A stretch of 43,992 bases of DNA from a virus: the IMG/VR virus record IMGVR_UViG_3300014501_001246, positions 1-43,992 of that record; one strand, written 5' to 3'. The notes under the pieces are model-generated. The model worked only from the letters and a program-made list of their open reading frames with translations. It ran no database searches and was not told the origin of the DNA. Made by a program: the position numbers and the translations under genes. Below are positions 29,644 through 39,249 of the stretch, in pieces (the first letter of the stretch is position 1; the number at the start of each line of letters is the position of its first letter).

Positions 29644-30723
29644 ATGTCTGTTCTCACGCTGACGATCGACGGCCAGGTTTATTCGGGCTGGACGACTATT
29701 CGCGTTACCTCGGGCCTCGAGGATGGCGCGTCAGATTTCGATGTCGAGGTGACCGAGCGTTGGGCTGAGCAGCCGACGCCCTGGCAGATACAGCTTTTCC
29801 AGAGCGTCACGATCGCCATCGACGGCACGGTGATTTTGACTGGCTACGTCGAGCGCTACGAGCCGAGTTACAACAAGGAGGGGCATACGGTCCGGATCGC
29901 AGGCCGGTCCAAGACCTGCGACATCATCGATTGCATGCCCAACATTGCGGGCAGCTTTCAGGATCAGACGCTGGATGCCATCGCAAATGCGATGGCCGCG
30001 CCCTTCGGGATAAGCGTCGTTGTGCAATGTCCGATGGGCGATGCATTCCCGTCCGCGATCCTTGAACAAACCGAGACGGCACACAGCGCGCTGGAAAAGC
30101 TGGCTCGGATGCGCTCGGTACTGATCACGGACGACGCGAACGGAAACCTTGTTCTCACACAGGCGGGTCTTGGTGGGGCGTCGTCCACGTCGCTGGTCGA
30201 AGGACAGAACATCCTCGAGGCGCGCGCCACGCTCGCCTGCAATGATCGCTACCAGACCTATGTGGTGATGGGGCAGGCGCCTTTGCCGCTTGATGGAAAA
30301 GAGCCGCTGCTCGATACGCTCGGGAGCGCCACGGACTCAAGCTGCCCGCGCCCGCGGCGCTTTGCAGAGCACGCCGAACAGGCCGCCGATGATACCAACG
30401 CCAACGAGCGCGCACTGTGGCGGGCACTGCACAATGCGGGCAAAGGAACCCAGGCGACCATCACGGTTCAGGATTGGTACCAAACATCAGATGGCTCGCT
30501 CTGGCAGAAAAATCAGACCGTTTCCGTGCAGAGCCCGATGCTGGAGTTGTCCAGGCCGCTGCTCGTGGGGCGGGTGACGTTTCTGCTCGATGACACCGGC
30601 GGCCGGCGAACCGAATTGATGCTGGCGCCGCAGGAAGCCTTCATTCCCGACGCCAAGGGCGCAAATTCCGGGCAAGGCAGCAATGCGATCTGGAACGGCG
30701 CGCAGAAAATAACCGGGTCGTGA
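29644..30723 (+). CDS. P: baseplate hub protein (Mu gpP/gp44-like)
   Basis: 359 residues. LTIDGQVYSGWTTIRVTSGL, DGTVILTGYVERYEPSYNKE, TVRIAGRSKTCDIIDCMP and LEKLARMRSVLITDDANGNL are typical of the gpP/gpD hub family. The C-terminal part has QDWYQTSDGSLWQKNQTVSV. Forms the trimeric hub that holds the spike. Starts one base after the preceding stop. Confidence 0.9.
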   Translation: MSVLTLTIDGQVYSGWTTIRVTSGLEDGASDFDVEVTERWAEQPTPWQIQLFQSVTIAIDGTVILTGYVERYEPSYNKEGHTVRIAGRSKTCDIIDCMPNIAGSFQDQTLDAIANAMAAPFGISVVVQCPMGDAFPSAILEQTETAHSALEKLARMRSVLITDDANGNLVLTQAGLGGASSTSLVEGQNILEARATLACNDRYQTYVVMGQAPLPLDGKEPLLDTLGSATDSSCPRPRRFAEHAEQAADDTNANERALWRALHNAGKGTQATITVQDWYQTSDGSLWQKNQTVSVQSPMLELSRPLLVGRVTFLLDDTGGRRTELMLAPQEAFIPDAKGANSGQGSNAIWNGAQKITGS

Positions 30724-30729
30724 TCACGG

Positions 30730-31425
30730 ATGCACCCATTCCATGACCTCGGCCGGCGTGTGCGGACGCTGGTCAGCCGCGCCAAGCTCACTTTGTGCGA
30801 TGTCAGCAATCCCGTCCGCGCGCTCGTACAACTGAAAAGTAGCATTCTCGGCACGCTCGACAAGGCCGAGCTTCATGCTCACTACGGTTTCTCGTGCTAC
30901 CCGCTGCCGGGCGGCGATCTTCTTGTGTTCATGAACACGGCCACCGCCAGTCACGCGGTTGCCATTCATTGCGACGACAGCACCCTCCGGATCACGGATT
31001 TGCAGCCCGGGGAATTCGGTCATCGAGACCAGAACCAAAACCAGATCGTCTTCCGTCAAGGCTGGATCGAGATCACCACCCAGAACGGCAAGCACATCAA
31101 GATCAACGATAGCGGCGATCTCGACATTACCGTCGCCGGGAAGGTCAATCTGAATGTCACTGGCGATTGCGACCTCATCGTCGGCGGGCAGACCAATCTC
31201 ACCTGCACCGGCAAGGTGGTCGCGAGCGCCAGCGAATTTGATCTGACGGGCAATCTGAAGGTCACCGGCACTATCACCAGCACGGGTTCGATTGCTTCGA
31301 CCGGCGGAGACGTGAGCGACCAGGTGCGCAGCATCGCGGCGGACCGCACGATTTATGACGGCCACAAGCACGGAAACGTGCAGAACGGCTCGGGATTCAC
31401 CGCCGTTCCGGATGATCTCCAATGA
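30730..31425 (+). CDS. baseplate spike protein (Mu gp45-like)
   Basis: 231 residues with an N-terminal OB-like region (FSCYPLPGGDLLVFMNTATA). A beta-helical spike of repeating short strands follows (DSGDLDITVAGKVNLNVTGD; DLIVGGQTNLTCTG; STGSIASTGG), then the C-terminal tip TIYDGHKHGN. HxH near the apex is the iron-binding motif of gp45/gpV spikes. Pierces the outer membrane on contraction. Confidence 0.9.
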   Translation: MHPFHDLGRRVRTLVSRAKLTLCDVSNPVRALVQLKSSILGTLDKAELHAHYGFSCYPLPGGDLLVFMNTATASHAVAIHCDDSTLRITDLQPGEFGHRDQNQNQIVFRQGWIEITTQNGKHIKINDSGDLDITVAGKVNLNVTGDCDLIVGGQTNLTCTGKVVASASEFDLTGNLKVTGTITSTGSIASTGGDVSDQVRSIAADRTIYDGHKHGNVQNGSGFTAVPDDLQ

Positions 31426-32030
31426 GCGATATCGCGACCGTCATCCTCGAGAACAAGACGTCGCTTTATTGCGATTGGGTCATGGACGGCCCGGATATCG
31501 AATCCGACGATGGCATGCTCACCGCCGTCACGATCTCGCTACTGACCGACCGCCTGGCCGACGCGGACGACGATATTCCCGATGCACCCGGGATCGGGCA
31601 GCCCGGTATCGCCGATCGGCGGGGATGGTGGGGCGATACGGTTCCGTCCTCGTCAACGGACAAGAAGCCGGACCTTATCGGCTCGAGGCTTTGGTTGCTC
31701 GCGCGGGCCTCTGCCACTCCACAAACCGCAACCCTGGCAAAGGGCTACATTCAGGAAGCACTGGCCTGGATGATCGAGGACGGCGTTGCCGGCCGGGTCA
31801 ATGTGGCGGCCCGGATCGACCCGCAGAACAGCGACGCGCTTGCCGTCGGCATCCAGATCGTGCGCACGGCCGCGAATGGTGCTCCGGTCAACCACGCCTA
31901 TGACTTTGTTTGGGCCTCGACCAATGGCGTGCTCGGCACGCCCGATACCATCGTGCTGCATCAGGTGCTCGGCAACGAGGCCGGCGTGCTGGTGGTCGAC
32001 CAGGACAGCAAACCCATCGACGTGAACTGA
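31422..32030 (+). CDS. baseplate wedge protein (Mu gp46-like)
   Basis: 202 residues. MTAVTISLLTDRLAD-type segment, IADRRGWWGD, IGSRLWLLARASATPQTATL and YIQEALAWMIEDGVAGRVNV match the gp46 family (related to gp25/gpW of other contractile tails). Built around the hub with gp47 and gp48. Overlaps the spike gene by ATGA; note that gp47 does not follow directly because a fibre-like gene intervenes. Confidence 0.9.
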   Translation: MSDIATVILENKTSLYCDWVMDGPDIESDDGMLTAVTISLLTDRLADADDDIPDAPGIGQPGIADRRGWWGDTVPSSSTDKKPDLIGSRLWLLARASATPQTATLAKGYIQEALAWMIEDGVAGRVNVAARIDPQNSDALAVGIQIVRTAANGAPVNHAYDFVWASTNGVLGTPDTIVLHQVLGNEAGVLVVDQDSKPIDVN

Positions 32031-32041
32031 AAGGCGAGGCG

Positions 32042-32860
32042 ATGAAACGCGCAGTCCTTTTCGCCGCGCTGTTTTGCATGCTTTCGCGGCCGGCTTCGGC
32101 GCAGCTTCAGATTTCACAGTTCCCGGCCGCATCGCTGCCGTTGAATTGCGAATACACGCTCGTTGAGCAGGGAGGCATCACCAGCTCGGCCAAGGTTTGT
32201 GACTTCGGGATTCCGGTGCAGGGCAGCACGGCGCCCGCAACCGATCTGTTCACCGGCCGGCAATGGCTCGACACGTCTACAACCCCGCCGACGCTGCGCA
32301 TTTACGACGGCACGCAATGGGTCGGGCAGGCAACGCTCAATCTCTCGACCCATGTCTGGACCCCGATCTTCTCTTCCGCCTCTCCCGGCGTTGCCGCATC
32401 GCTGGCAACCCCGGTCCCGGAATTCAAGCTGCATTCGATCCCCTCCGTGCAATCGACCGGCACGGGCACGTCGGAGCAGTTTCTCGATAGCTGGAATCTT
32501 CCCGGCGGCTCGCTCGATATCACGGGCCGCAATGTCCGCATCACGGCCTGGTTCGCCCATGCCGGGAATACGCACACGGTCACCGACAAGCTCTATTTCG
32601 GATCGGAAAGTGTGAGCGATGGTGGCGTCAGCACCGCGTCGACCGTCACGCGCCTTTCCATCGTCGTGACAAAGGTCGGGACCAACCAGCAAAGCGTGGT
32701 TCTGGAAGGCGCGGCGGGCGTCTCTCTGGTCGCTGGCTCTGCCTATATCGCGGCCACGGAAAACGATGCCGCTTCCATCACGATTCAGGCGTCGTGCACC
32801 GACGGAACGTCGAGCGCCGGCGACGGCAATCTCGTGGGCCTGACGGTTGAGCTTCTTTGA
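32042..32860 (+). CDS. short tail fibre-like protein with signal peptide
   Basis: 272 residues from ATG 32042 (AAGGCGAGG upstream). Residues 1-20 form a Sec signal peptide ending SRPASA. Residues about 21-105 repeat the pattern at the start of the big fibre (ISQFPAASLPLNCEYTLVEQ, FGIPVQGS, WLDTSTTPPTLRIYDGTQWV), so the two are paralogs in this anchoring module. The remaining about 150 residues are a beta-rich tip (LDITGRNVRITAWFAHAGNT; AYIAATENDAASITIQASCT). Its place between gp46 and gp47 is outside the usual Mu tail order. Probably a second receptor-binding protein. Confidence 0.7.
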   Translation: MKRAVLFAALFCMLSRPASAQLQISQFPAASLPLNCEYTLVEQGGITSSAKVCDFGIPVQGSTAPATDLFTGRQWLDTSTTPPTLRIYDGTQWVGQATLNLSTHVWTPIFSSASPGVAASLATPVPEFKLHSIPSVQSTGTGTSEQFLDSWNLPGGSLDITGRNVRITAWFAHAGNTHTVTDKLYFGSESVSDGGVSTASTVTRLSIVVTKVGTNQQSVVLEGAAGVSLVAGSAYIAATENDAASITIQASCTDGTSSAGDGNLVGLTVELL

Positions 32861-32878
32861 CAGGTCCGGTGCGCTGAA

Positions 32879-33946
32879 ATGCTGAATTTCACCCGCCCCA
32901 ACCTCAGCACGCTCATCCAGCAGGCGTTTGGAGATTTCCAGGCCCAGCTCCCGGGCGCCGACACGACGCTCCGGCGCTCCAACGTCACGGTCTCGTCCAA
33001 GGTGCTGGCGGCGCTCGCGAACGGGATCTACGGCTATATCGACTGGATATGGCAGCAGATATTCGCCTTCGCGCCTCTCTGGGCCTTTGTCTTCAACATT
33101 CCGCAAAAGCAGGCGACCTTCGCAAGCGGGAACGGCGTCTTCACCGGGAACAACGGCACAAACATCCCGATCGGCACGCTGTGGCAGGATTCGCTGGGCA
33201 ATCAATACGAGACGACAGCTCTCGGCACGATCGTCGGCGGAACTGCCACGGTTCCGATTCTCGCTCTCACGTCCGGCTCCGCTGGCGATCTCGCGGCCAA
33301 CGCGCCGCTCACCATCGTCAGCTCGCTCGCCAACATCAATCCGAATGGCGCGGTTGACGGGAACGGCCTCTCCGGGGGCTACAATCAGGAAACGCCGGCC
33401 GCCTGGTCTGCCCGGGTTGGGGCCTATCTGCAGCTTCCGCCGCAGGGTGGGACGCCCAACGATTACCAGAACTGGGCGATCGACGGTTACACCGACGCGA
33501 ACGGCGTTCTCCACGCCTATGCCGGCGTCACGCGCGCATGGTGCCATCCTCTGGCGAGCGGTCCTGGCACGGTCTCGCTCAGCTTCATGATGGACGGGCG
33601 GCCCAATCCGATCCCGCAGGCCGGGGACGTGGCCGCCGTTCAGGCGATCATCAATCTCGCTGCACCGGGAACCGACGTGGCGACCGTCTTCGCACCAACT
33701 GCTTCGCCCGTGAATTTCACCATCCACGGCGTTCCTGTTGCCCAGCGCGCGGCCGTAACAGCGGCGCTCCAGGCACTCTTCTCCTCCGTGGTCGGAGAGG
33801 GCCAGGGCGTGAGCCTGCAGGGGCAGATCATCCCCACGGTGCAAGGAGCAGCCTTGGCCTCTGGCGTCACCGTGGTGGCACCTAATGCCGATCTCCCGCC
33901 GATCGCGGGCACGATCTATACCTTTGGGGCACCCACCTACACATGA
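32879..33946 (+). CDS. baseplate protein J-like (Mu gp47)
   Basis: 355 residues. RPNLSTLIQQAFGDFQAQLP, VLAALANGIYGYIDWIWQQI, then GTLWQDSLGNQYETTALGTI and NGLSGGYNQETPAAWSARVG ... GGTPNDYQNWAIDGYTD are the gp47/J signatures. C-terminal VAQRAAVTAALQALFSSVVG. Wedge component controlling sheath contraction. Confidence 0.92.
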   Translation: MLNFTRPNLSTLIQQAFGDFQAQLPGADTTLRRSNVTVSSKVLAALANGIYGYIDWIWQQIFAFAPLWAFVFNIPQKQATFASGNGVFTGNNGTNIPIGTLWQDSLGNQYETTALGTIVGGTATVPILALTSGSAGDLAANAPLTIVSSLANINPNGAVDGNGLSGGYNQETPAAWSARVGAYLQLPPQGGTPNDYQNWAIDGYTDANGVLHAYAGVTRAWCHPLASGPGTVSLSFMMDGRPNPIPQAGDVAAVQAIINLAAPGTDVATVFAPTASPVNFTIHGVPVAQRAAVTAALQALFSSVVGEGQGVSLQGQIIPTVQGAALASGVTVVAPNADLPPIAGTIYTFGAPTYT

Positions 33947-34461
33947 CCACTTCCCTTGCGCCCTTCGCAGGCCTCAGCCAGGACGATTTTCTTGCCGCGG
34001 CACAGGGCAACTTGCCCAAGGGGCTGGCATGGCCGCGCTATCAGGAAGCCGTGCAGAGCGCCTTCTGGCGGGCCGCGGGAGGTACATTCAAGCGCCTGAA
34101 CGATGCGATCTCCACTTTCTTCGGCAGCGAGCTCGACCCGTCCCAGACCGTCACCTATCTGCCGGCCTGGTACGCGCGCTTCGGCCTGCCGACGATCGAC
34201 TGGGCAACCACGGCCCAGCTCCAGGCCCTGCTGGTTTGGCGGTTGCGCGACCGCGGGGGTTTCGCGGATAGCCGCTACATCGCCATGATGGCCACGCTCG
34301 GCGTTGGCATCACTTGCGCCCATCCGGGCGGAGCGGCGGCGTATGCCCTCACCATTCACGCACCGGCCGCTCTGACAGCCGATCAACGAGGCACTCTCGT
34401 CACTCTGGTCACGCCGCGCGTCCGCGCCAGCGTGGTCCTAGCCTTCGTCTACGACCTGTAA
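33943..34461 (+). CDS. baseplate protein gp48-like (YmfQ/DUF2313)
   Basis: 172 residues. LPKGLAWPRYQEAVQSAFWR, then SELDPSQTVTYLPAWYARFG, and ALLVWRLRDRGGFADSRYIA match YmfQ/Mu gp48. It links the wedge to the tail fibre, whose gene follows after 16 bp. Overlaps gp47 by ATGA. Confidence 0.88.
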   Translation: MTTSLAPFAGLSQDDFLAAAQGNLPKGLAWPRYQEAVQSAFWRAAGGTFKRLNDAISTFFGSELDPSQTVTYLPAWYARFGLPTIDWATTAQLQALLVWRLRDRGGFADSRYIAMMATLGVGITCAHPGGAAAYALTIHAPAALTADQRGTLVTLVTPRVRASVVLAFVYDL

Positions 34462-34477
34462 TTTCCGGGAAACATCC

Positions 34478-37400
34478 ATGAAGCTCACGCGCGCCCTTTT
34501 CGCGATTGCCCTGGCTTGCGGTTTCGGCACCATCATGCCGGCCGCGCGGGCACAAATAACGGGCGCGATTTCCCAGCTCCCGCCCGCGTCGGTCCCCCTG
34601 AGCAACGAACAGACGCCGGTTGTACAGAATGGCATCGCCAAGCGAGCCTCGGCTCTCGCCTTCGGGGTGCCCGCTGCCGGCACGAGCGTACCGACACCGA
34701 TTGCGGCCGGCCAGTTCTGGCTCGACGAATCCACCTCGCCCTACACGCTTCGCCAATGGGACGGCACGAGCTGGGCGCCGCTCACCACGGTCGATCCGAC
34801 AGCACATTCCGGCGTGCAGCCGCTGGCCAATGGAGGAACGGGACAGGTCACGCCGCAGGCCGCGCGCGCAGGCGCCGGGCTCAACATCGACAGCGCAACG
34901 CCGGTCGGTGACGGTAACTATCAGATCCTCGCCACCGATCGCACGCTTGTCACCAATCACGCCCTTTCCGCCCCGCGGGTGTGGACCCTGCCCGCCGCCG
35001 CTGCCGTCAATCCCGGGCAGATGCTGATTGTGCTCGACAGCTTCGGTGCCATCAGCGGTTCGAACACGCTGACACTGATCGCCAGCGGCTCCGACCATAT
35101 CGCCGGCGCACCTTCCGTCGCGCTCACCAATACCTATTCCGGCTCACTGATCGTGAGCGATGGGGTTTCTACGTGGACGCTCTATTCCATCCCGATGAAT
35201 CTGGGCGGCTCAACTGTCGCCGGCGGCGACCTGAACGGCACGTATCCGAATCCGCAGGTCAGGAAGATCGATGGTCAGACGCCGGCCGCCGTCGCTACCA
35301 GCGGCAGCGCCAGCGATCTTGGAACGGGCACACTCCCGAATGGTCGGCTCTCCGGCGTTCCAAATAGCGCATTGGCGAACGCCGCGATCACGCTGGGCGG
35401 GCAATCCGTCGCGCTGGGCGCGAGTGCGGCAACAACCGGCAATGGCAACAAACTCTGCACCGGAACCGGCAGCTATACGCCGGGGCATCTTGTCAGCGTC
35501 GATGCAAATGGAAATTGCAGCGACTCGGGAAGCGCCAGCGCTCCCGCTGCTCCGGGCGGCACGAGCGGGCAGATTCAGTACAACAACAGCGGTGTTCTTG
35601 CGGGTGAAACGATCGTTCCGCAAGCGAATGGCGGAACGGGAAATTCTGCCGGGACCGCTACGCCATCCGGCACGGCCGGCGGCGATCTTTCCGGTTCGTA
35701 TCCGAACCCGACGGTGTCTCAGGTTGGCGGCCATGCGCTCGCGGCAACCGCGCCGCTCGGCGTTTCCAACAGCAATTATTCCTGCCCGACCTGCGCCACG
35801 ACCGGGACGGGCGGCGCTCTGTCTGCTTCCGCACCGGCTCAGATTAGTTCCGGCGGTAATATTTCCGTCAACACTTTCACCACTTCCACACCCGGCACGG
35901 CTCCGGCCAGCGGCGGCGGTACGACGAACTATCTTCGCGCGGACGGCACGTGGAGCGCGCCGCCGGCCGGCACACCCGCCGGCACGAACGGGCAGGTGCA
36001 GATCAACAATAGCGGCGCGTTCGGCGTGTCAAACGATGTGGCAACCGGCGCGGCCTCTTTCGCGGCGTTCCAGGCCGGTTCGTTTGGAAACTTCGCGACG
36101 CGCGTTTTTGTCGACGGCCACAATGGTCCCGGCACGCCAGGTGCTGCCTGGTACACAAAGGTTTCGGCTTGCCCGGGCTCGATCTCGCCGGACGGCGGCG
36201 CCTGCGCGCAGACGGCGGATGGCGCGCATTGGTGGGATTCGGACTTCGGCCGTTATCCGAACCTGGCTGTGTACGGGCTTCAGCCCTCCTCCAGCCCGCA
36301 GGACATGACGGCGGCGGTCAATTCCGCATGGACAGCCATGGCCGCGGCGAACGTCTCGCACATCCTGCACAGCGACGCCATTCCGTTCGGCTACACCGGC
36401 AATCTCAATATTCCGAATGGTTATTACCTCACCTGCGATACCGGCACGCAGGCGATCAACTATGCCAGCATTTCCGCCACGATGCCCGGGCTGCTGTCGT
36501 TCAATCTTGGAACGGCCGGCTCGCCCACGGGCTACACGATCAATTCGGGCAAGCAGGGAGGGATTTTCGGGTGCTATGAGATAAACACGCCAGATCTCGC
36601 ATACTACCCGAGCCCGACCACGCGGCAGCAGCTGACCATCATCTCCAACATGGTCGGCACGATGAACACGGTCAGCCAGACGGGCGCAGCGGCGCACGAT
36701 CTTGTCGTGCTTGGCGGCGGGACTTGCTTCGCGTTGAACGGAGGCGGAGGGCAGGCGTTTTACGACAATTACGGCGACTGCATGAACGGCGCCACGCTGG
36801 AGAACCTTGGCGACGTGCCCACGATGCACGACGATCGCTGGGGCGATTATCTGTTCAAGAATATCGGTTCGTCGAAGTTCGTTCAGATACCGGTCACCGG
36901 CCTTTCGTCCGGCGCTGGCGGCGCCTGCCAGCTCGCCACGGGGACCTACCCGCAGCAATCCGCGCCCGACAGCTTCTCCGTCCTGGCCGGGGATTACGGC
37001 CATCTGGTCGGATCGAACACCGGCTGCGACGGCCCGAACTGGTCCGTCACCGTCTCGGGCTCCAATATCACGCTTCCCGGAAGCTCTTACGCCGGGCCGT
37101 CCGGCTATACAGCGACGGCCGTCAGCGGCAATCCGCTGATCTCGCTCTCTTCGCCCGTGAATGTCGAAGACGGCATGACGATCACCGATACGTCGGGTTC
37201 TGGCTGTTTCACCAATGATCTCATTGTTGCGGTCGGCACGAAGGATTCGCCGCTTGGCCCGTCGCCGCTGAACGGCATCCGGGTCCAGACAAATCCGACT
37301 TGCGCGACCTCTTCCGGCAGCGTGTCGTTCAGCAACCCGGCCTACACGCAAGTGATCATGACGGCCTCGATCGGCACAAACGTGCTGACCGTTTCCGCGA

Positions 37401-39217
37401 TCAGCCAGGGCACGATCGTGCCGGCGACAACTTTGTTTCTGAACGATGGCACGGTCGGAAACGTGCCCTATGGCGTGGCGATCACCTCGCAACTGACCGG
37501 CACGACGGGAGGCACCGGCACCTATCAGCTCAGCCAGACGGTCGGCACGGTTGCGTCCGAAGCGATGACGGCCGGCGCCGTCTTCGACATTTTCACCAAT
37601 GTCCGCAACGGCATCGGCTTCTACGGTACGAACTCGAAAGGCACCAAATGCACCGGTAGCTGCTTCGACTACGCGCACGAAACCCATTTCGAGTGGGACA
37701 ACGGCTTCCAGTGGGCCAACTGGGTCGATTCTGGCGGCGACAGCGACCCCAACCTTCACGATCCTGCCCAGATCGGCATAGAATTCCGCGGCACCGCCAG
37801 CGCCAATATTTTCAGCGCGTGCACGATCCACGCCGCTGCCGAAGCCGTCGTCGGCATCGCGCAAAACGGCACAACCAACGTCGTCGAGGGCTGCACGTCA
37901 CTCGGCGAATCCGACTCCTCCGGCTCCATGTTCGATATCGAGTCCGGCAAGGTCACAATTTCCGACAGCGGCACCGGCTCGTCCAATTCGAGCTTCGTCG
38001 GCAGCGGCATCACCGCCCTAAAGCTGGTCGGCAACACCCTGGCCTCGACCTTCGTGGGCGTGCAGTCCCAGGCGACCCTCGCCAACAACGTATTTTGCGA
38101 CGGCGATGCCACCAAGCCCGGCTCGACCATGTCGTGCCCGAACGACCCCAACAACCGCACGCTCTGGGCGCCGCTCGATCTCTGCAACGCGGCCTATTCC
38201 GGCGGCTGTTTTACGCTCAACCAGGGAGCCGCCGGCGCGCTGGTAATCACGGCGCCCGGCGTGGGCGCCATAAGTTTCAGCATCAACCCGACGACAGGGC
38301 AGATTTCCGGGCTGCTACCCGTCCCGACGACGACCGCCCGCGGCGGGGTCATTGGCCTCGCGGGCGGAACCCCACACAATGTTGTTCAGTACATCGATAC
38401 GGTGACTGGCGCGCAGAACTTGACGCGGCTTGGCTGTGGCGATTTGTCGACCGCAGCGCCGTCCTGCTCGACGGACACCACGAACGCATCAAACATTTCC
38501 TCCGGTACGCTGGCAGCGGCACAGGGCGGCGCAGGTGCGGTCAACGGCGCGCTGGCAGGAAACGGGTCCGGTGCAGTCTCCCAAGCGGCGTGCGCAGGGC
38601 TTTCCAATGCCGCCCCCTCATGTTCCACCGATACGACGAACGCTGCCAATATCACCAGCGGCACCCTCCCTGCGGCGCGTTTGCCGGTGCCGACGACGGG
38701 CGCACTCGGCGGAGTCGAAAGTATTTCATGCACTTCCGGCAAATTCATTACCGTCGTTCCGACAACCGCCGTTCAACCTACATGCACGACACCCGTAACC
38801 GGCGCAACAGAACAAAGCACGAGCAGCAACCCTGCCACACCCGGCACAACCTCTTCATTCCTCATGCAGGGATTGGCGGGGTCGATAACAACCACCAAGA
38901 CCGGAAATGTGCTGATAACCATTTCCGGTTACGCGGCCCCGCAAAACGCGGTGACAGACGGGATAAAATTTCAGATTTCCTATGGAACAAGTACGCCTCC
39001 ATCTAACGGTCACGCATTAACTGGAACACAAGTGGGCTCGGTTGAGCAATCTCAAGTCGGAAACGCTTCAGTTTATAACATGCCGTTTTCCATTACTGCC
39101 GTTGTGACCGGCCTTACCGTAGGAACTACGTATTGGATTGATTTGGCCGCTGAACTAACGGCTGGAACGACCAGCACGCTCAACAATGTGACGATTGCTG
39201 CCGTAGAGATTTCCTGA
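34478..39217 (+). CDS. tail fibre/tailspike, 1579 aa, with signal peptide
   Basis: Largest gene. Residues 1-25 are a Sec signal peptide (KLTRALFAIALACGFG...PAARAQ). The next about 90 residues share the ISQLPPASVPL ... GQFWLDESTSPYTLRQWDGT module with the gene at 32042. Then come fibre-type repeats (GGDLNGTYPNPQV, GGDLSGSYPNPTV; GQIQYNNSGVL, GQVQINNSGAF). From about 545 a wide beta-helix-like region (VFVDGHNGPG, GFYGTNSKGTKCTGSCFDYA) with embedded Thr/Val beta inserts suggests a spike, possibly enzymatic. Near 1320-1410 two copies of AAPSCSTDTTNASNISSGTL-type units occur. The last about 130 residues form a distinct, lower-GC tip. Receptor binding is inferred. Confidence 0.82.
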   Translation: MKLTRALFAIALACGFGTIMPAARAQITGAISQLPPASVPLSNEQTPVVQNGIAKRASALAFGVPAAGTSVPTPIAAGQFWLDESTSPYTLRQWDGTSWAPLTTVDPTAHSGVQPLANGGTGQVTPQAARAGAGLNIDSATPVGDGNYQILATDRTLVTNHALSAPRVWTLPAAAAVNPGQMLIVLDSFGAISGSNTLTLIASGSDHIAGAPSVALTNTYSGSLIVSDGVSTWTLYSIPMNLGGSTVAGGDLNGTYPNPQVRKIDGQTPAAVATSGSASDLGTGTLPNGRLSGVPNSALANAAITLGGQSVALGASAATTGNGNKLCTGTGSYTPGHLVSVDANGNCSDSGSASAPAAPGGTSGQIQYNNSGVLAGETIVPQANGGTGNSAGTATPSGTAGGDLSGSYPNPTVSQVGGHALAATAPLGVSNSNYSCPTCATTGTGGALSASAPAQISSGGNISVNTFTTSTPGTAPASGGGTTNYLRADGTWSAPPAGTPAGTNGQVQINNSGAFGVSNDVATGAASFAAFQAGSFGNFATRVFVDGHNGPGTPGAAWYTKVSACPGSISPDGGACAQTADGAHWWDSDFGRYPNLAVYGLQPSSSPQDMTAAVNSAWTAMAAANVSHILHSDAIPFGYTGNLNIPNGYYLTCDTGTQAINYASISATMPGLLSFNLGTAGSPTGYTINSGKQGGIFGCYEINTPDLAYYPSPTTRQQLTIISNMVGTMNTVSQTGAAAHDLVVLGGGTCFALNGGGGQAFYDNYGDCMNGATLENLGDVPTMHDDRWGDYLFKNIGSSKFVQIPVTGLSSGAGGACQLATGTYPQQSAPDSFSVLAGDYGHLVGSNTGCDGPNWSVTVSGSNITLPGSSYAGPSGYTATAVSGNPLISLSSPVNVEDGMTITDTSGSGCFTNDLIVAVGTKDSPLGPSPLNGIRVQTNPTCATSSGSVSFSNPAYTQVIMTASIGTNVLTVSAISQGTIVPATTLFLNDGTVGNVPYGVAITSQLTGTTGGTGTYQLSQTVGTVASEAMTAGAVFDIFTNVRNGIGFYGTNSKGTKCTGSCFDYAHETHFEWDNGFQWANWVDSGGDSDPNLHDPAQIGIEFRGTASANIFSACTIHAAAEAVVGIAQNGTTNVVEGCTSLGESDSSGSMFDIESGKVTISDSGTGSSNSSFVGSGITALKLVGNTLASTFVGVQSQATLANNVFCDGDATKPGSTMSCPNDPNNRTLWAPLDLCNAAYSGGCFTLNQGAAGALVITAPGVGAISFSINPTTGQISGLLPVPTTTARGGVIGLAGGTPHNVVQYIDTVTGAQNLTRLGCGDLSTAAPSCSTDTTNASNISSGTLAAAQGGAGAVNGALAGNGSGAVSQAACAGLSNAAPSCSTDTTNAANITSGTLPAARLPVPTTGALGGVESISCTSGKFITVVPTTAVQPTCTTPVTGATEQSTSSNPATPGTTSSFLMQGLAGSITTTKTGNVLITISGYAAPQNAVTDGIKFQISYGTSTPPSNGHALTGTQVGSVEQSQVGNASVYNMPFSITAVVTGLTVGTTYWIDLAAELTAGTTSTLNNVTIAAVEIS

Positions 39218-39249
39218 AACTCCGCTTCCGGCTTCCAAGGAACCACCCC

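Noticed and set aside
36029-37864. Leftward 611-codon frame
   Set aside because: Antisense of the fibre gene, whose repeats and beta-helix patterns are clear.
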